From contig CAJVYZ010000002.1 of assembly GCA_913009915.1 (NCBI GenBank), positions 1 through 18,434 of the forward strand: a stretch of 18,434 bases of DNA, given 5' to 3'. Below, in pieces: positions 17,702-18,434 of the stretch (the stretch's first letter is position 1; every line of letters begins with the position of its first letter). The notes beneath the pieces were generated by a model. The model was not told where the DNA came from, ran no database searches, and was given only the letters and a program-made list of their open reading frames with translations. The DNA comes from an uncultured Gemmatimonadota bacterium (GTDB taxonomy: Bacteria > Gemmatimonadota > Gemmatimonadetes > Gemmatimonadales > GWC2-71-9). The translations under genes were made by a program, and so were the position numbers.

Positions 17702-17724
17702 GGACAGCCGGGCTCCAGCTGTCC
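17702..17724. repeat. 7 bp inverted repeat upstream of P5C dehydrogenase
   Basis: GGACAGC (17702-17708) and GCTGTCC (17718-17724) with a 9-base spacer, 33 bp before the ATG. It could be an operator or a leader hairpin. Confidence 0.4.
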
Positions 17725-17757
17725 TCTGGCTCGATTCTCTTGCACCGTGGAAGTCCG

Positions 17758-18348
17758 ATGAACAGCACAGCCAATGTCCCCCAGCCGCACAACGAACCGA
17801 TCCTGAGTTACGCTCCGGGGACACCAGAGAGGGCCAGCCTGCAGGACGAGCTGAAGACCGTGTGGCAGGATGAGATCGAAATCCCCGTCATCGTGGGCGG
17901 GAAGGAGGTCCGCACCGGCGACACCTACCAGGTAGTGTCGCCGCACGACCACGGCCACACCCTGGCCACAGTCCACTCGGCCGACGCGGCCACGGTGGCG
18001 GCCGCGGCCGCGGCGGCGGTCGAGGCACAGCGCGAGTGGGCCAGTTGGTCGTTTGTCGACCGGGCCGCGGTGTTCCTCAAGGCCGCCGATTTGCTGGCCG
18101 GTCCCTGGCGCAACCTGATCAACGCCAGCACCATGGCGGGTCAGAGCAAGACGGTGTACCAGGCGGAAATCGACGCCGCCTGCGAACTCATCGACTTCTT
18201 CCGTTTCAACTGCTGGTACATGGACAAAATCTACCGCGACAACCAACCCCCCATCCAGCCGCAAGGCATATGGAACCGCCTCGAATGTCGCCCCATCGAG
18301 GGCTTCGTCTTCGCAATCACCCCCTTCAACTTCACCAGCATCGCAGGC
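17758..18348 (+). CDS. pruA: P5C (glutamate-semialdehyde) dehydrogenase, N-terminal part
   Basis: The first 197 codons of the enzyme that oxidises glutamate gamma-semialdehyde to glutamate with NAD+, the second step of proline breakdown. NEPILSYAPGTPERASLQ, VVSPHDHGHTLATV, DRAAVFLKAADLLAGPWR, QAEIDAACELIDFFRFN and EGFVFAITPFNFTSIAG match the ALDH4A1/mitochondrial-type family closely. N191 in PFNF is the oxyanion-hole Asn. The catalytic Cys, Glu and C-terminus lie beyond the adapter; full enzymes have about 540-560 residues, so roughly two thirds is missing. It is a stand-alone dehydrogenase, not a PutA fusion, at least at its N-terminus. Start: ATG 17758 with GGAAG four bases upstream. Confidence 0.93.
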
Positions 18349-18414
18349 AGATCGGAAGAGCACACGTCTGAACTCCAGTCACACTGATATATCTCGTATG
18401 CCGTCTTCTGCTTG
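18349..18414. other. Illumina TruSeq/P7 adapter with index (contaminant)
   Basis: Positions 18349-18382 match the TruSeq index adapter starting AGATCGGAAGAGCACACGTC, 18383-18390 are the index ACTGATAT, and 18391-18414 are the P7 reverse complement. Any translation past residue 197 of the last gene is adapter. Confidence 0.98.
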
Positions 18415-18434
18415 AAAAAAAAAAAAAAACGGAT
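18415..18434. other. Poly-A and noise after adapter
   Basis: Fifteen A (18415-18429) and five further bases. This is the typical tail of an Illumina read that has run past the end of its template. Confidence 0.95.

Overview
This is a GC-rich bacterial metagenomic contig. It carries ordinary chromosomal housekeeping genes and no phage, plasmid, transposon, CRISPR, rRNA or tRNA that I could recognise. Genuine DNA runs only from 191 to 18348. Both ends carry an untrimmed Illumina TruSeq/P7 adapter with the same 8-base index, followed by homopolymer and sequencer noise, so the first and last genes are cut by the adapter and not by biology. The gene set suggests Gemmatimonadota or a nearby phylum: a HEAT-repeat protein with an unfamiliar N-terminal domain, an M28 peptidase, a YIP1/Cys-rich membrane protein pair, full-length cobalamin-dependent MetH, an ALDH4-like stand-alone P5C dehydrogenase, and short-period intergenic repeats. 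This is inference from gene content and composition, not a measured placement.

Layout. 191-474 (-) is the N-terminus of an M28 aminopeptidase. 681-2138 (+) is the HEAT-repeat protein, converging on an M42 metallopeptidase (2139-3206, -). A class I aminotransferase (3335-4495, +) diverges from M42 and converges on a minus-strand block. In order of transcription that block is GNAT acetyltransferase (13161-12691), lipoprotein (12595-12149), YggT membrane protein (12152-11583), MetH (11330-7617), acyl-CoA dehydrogenase (7439-6273) and PBP4-type D-Ala-D-Ala carboxypeptidase (6168-4519). Thioredoxin 2 (13453-13893, +) converges on a four-gene minus-strand operon: lipoprotein, CutA, YIP1 protein and a small Cys-rich membrane protein (15661-13890). 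The right end has three plus-strand genes: PAP2 phosphatase, a tungstate/molybdate-type (WtpA/ModA) binding protein overlapping it by one base, and the first 197 codons of P5C dehydrogenase.

Themes are amino-acid metabolism (peptidases, aminotransferase, MetH, P5C and acyl-CoA dehydrogenases), envelope maintenance (PBP4, PAP2, YggT, lipoproteins) and metal/redox functions (Trx2, CutA, WtpA). I do not see a new defence or mobile system. The most interesting signals are regulatory or small: a 9+9 bp dyad centred near the -10 box of the acyl-CoA dehydrogenase promoter, a structured metH leader with a terminator-like hairpin just before the start codon, an apparently leaderless promoter for thioredoxin 2, an uncharacterised Cys-rich small membrane protein, an orphan WtpA-like protein, and two short-period intergenic repeats.
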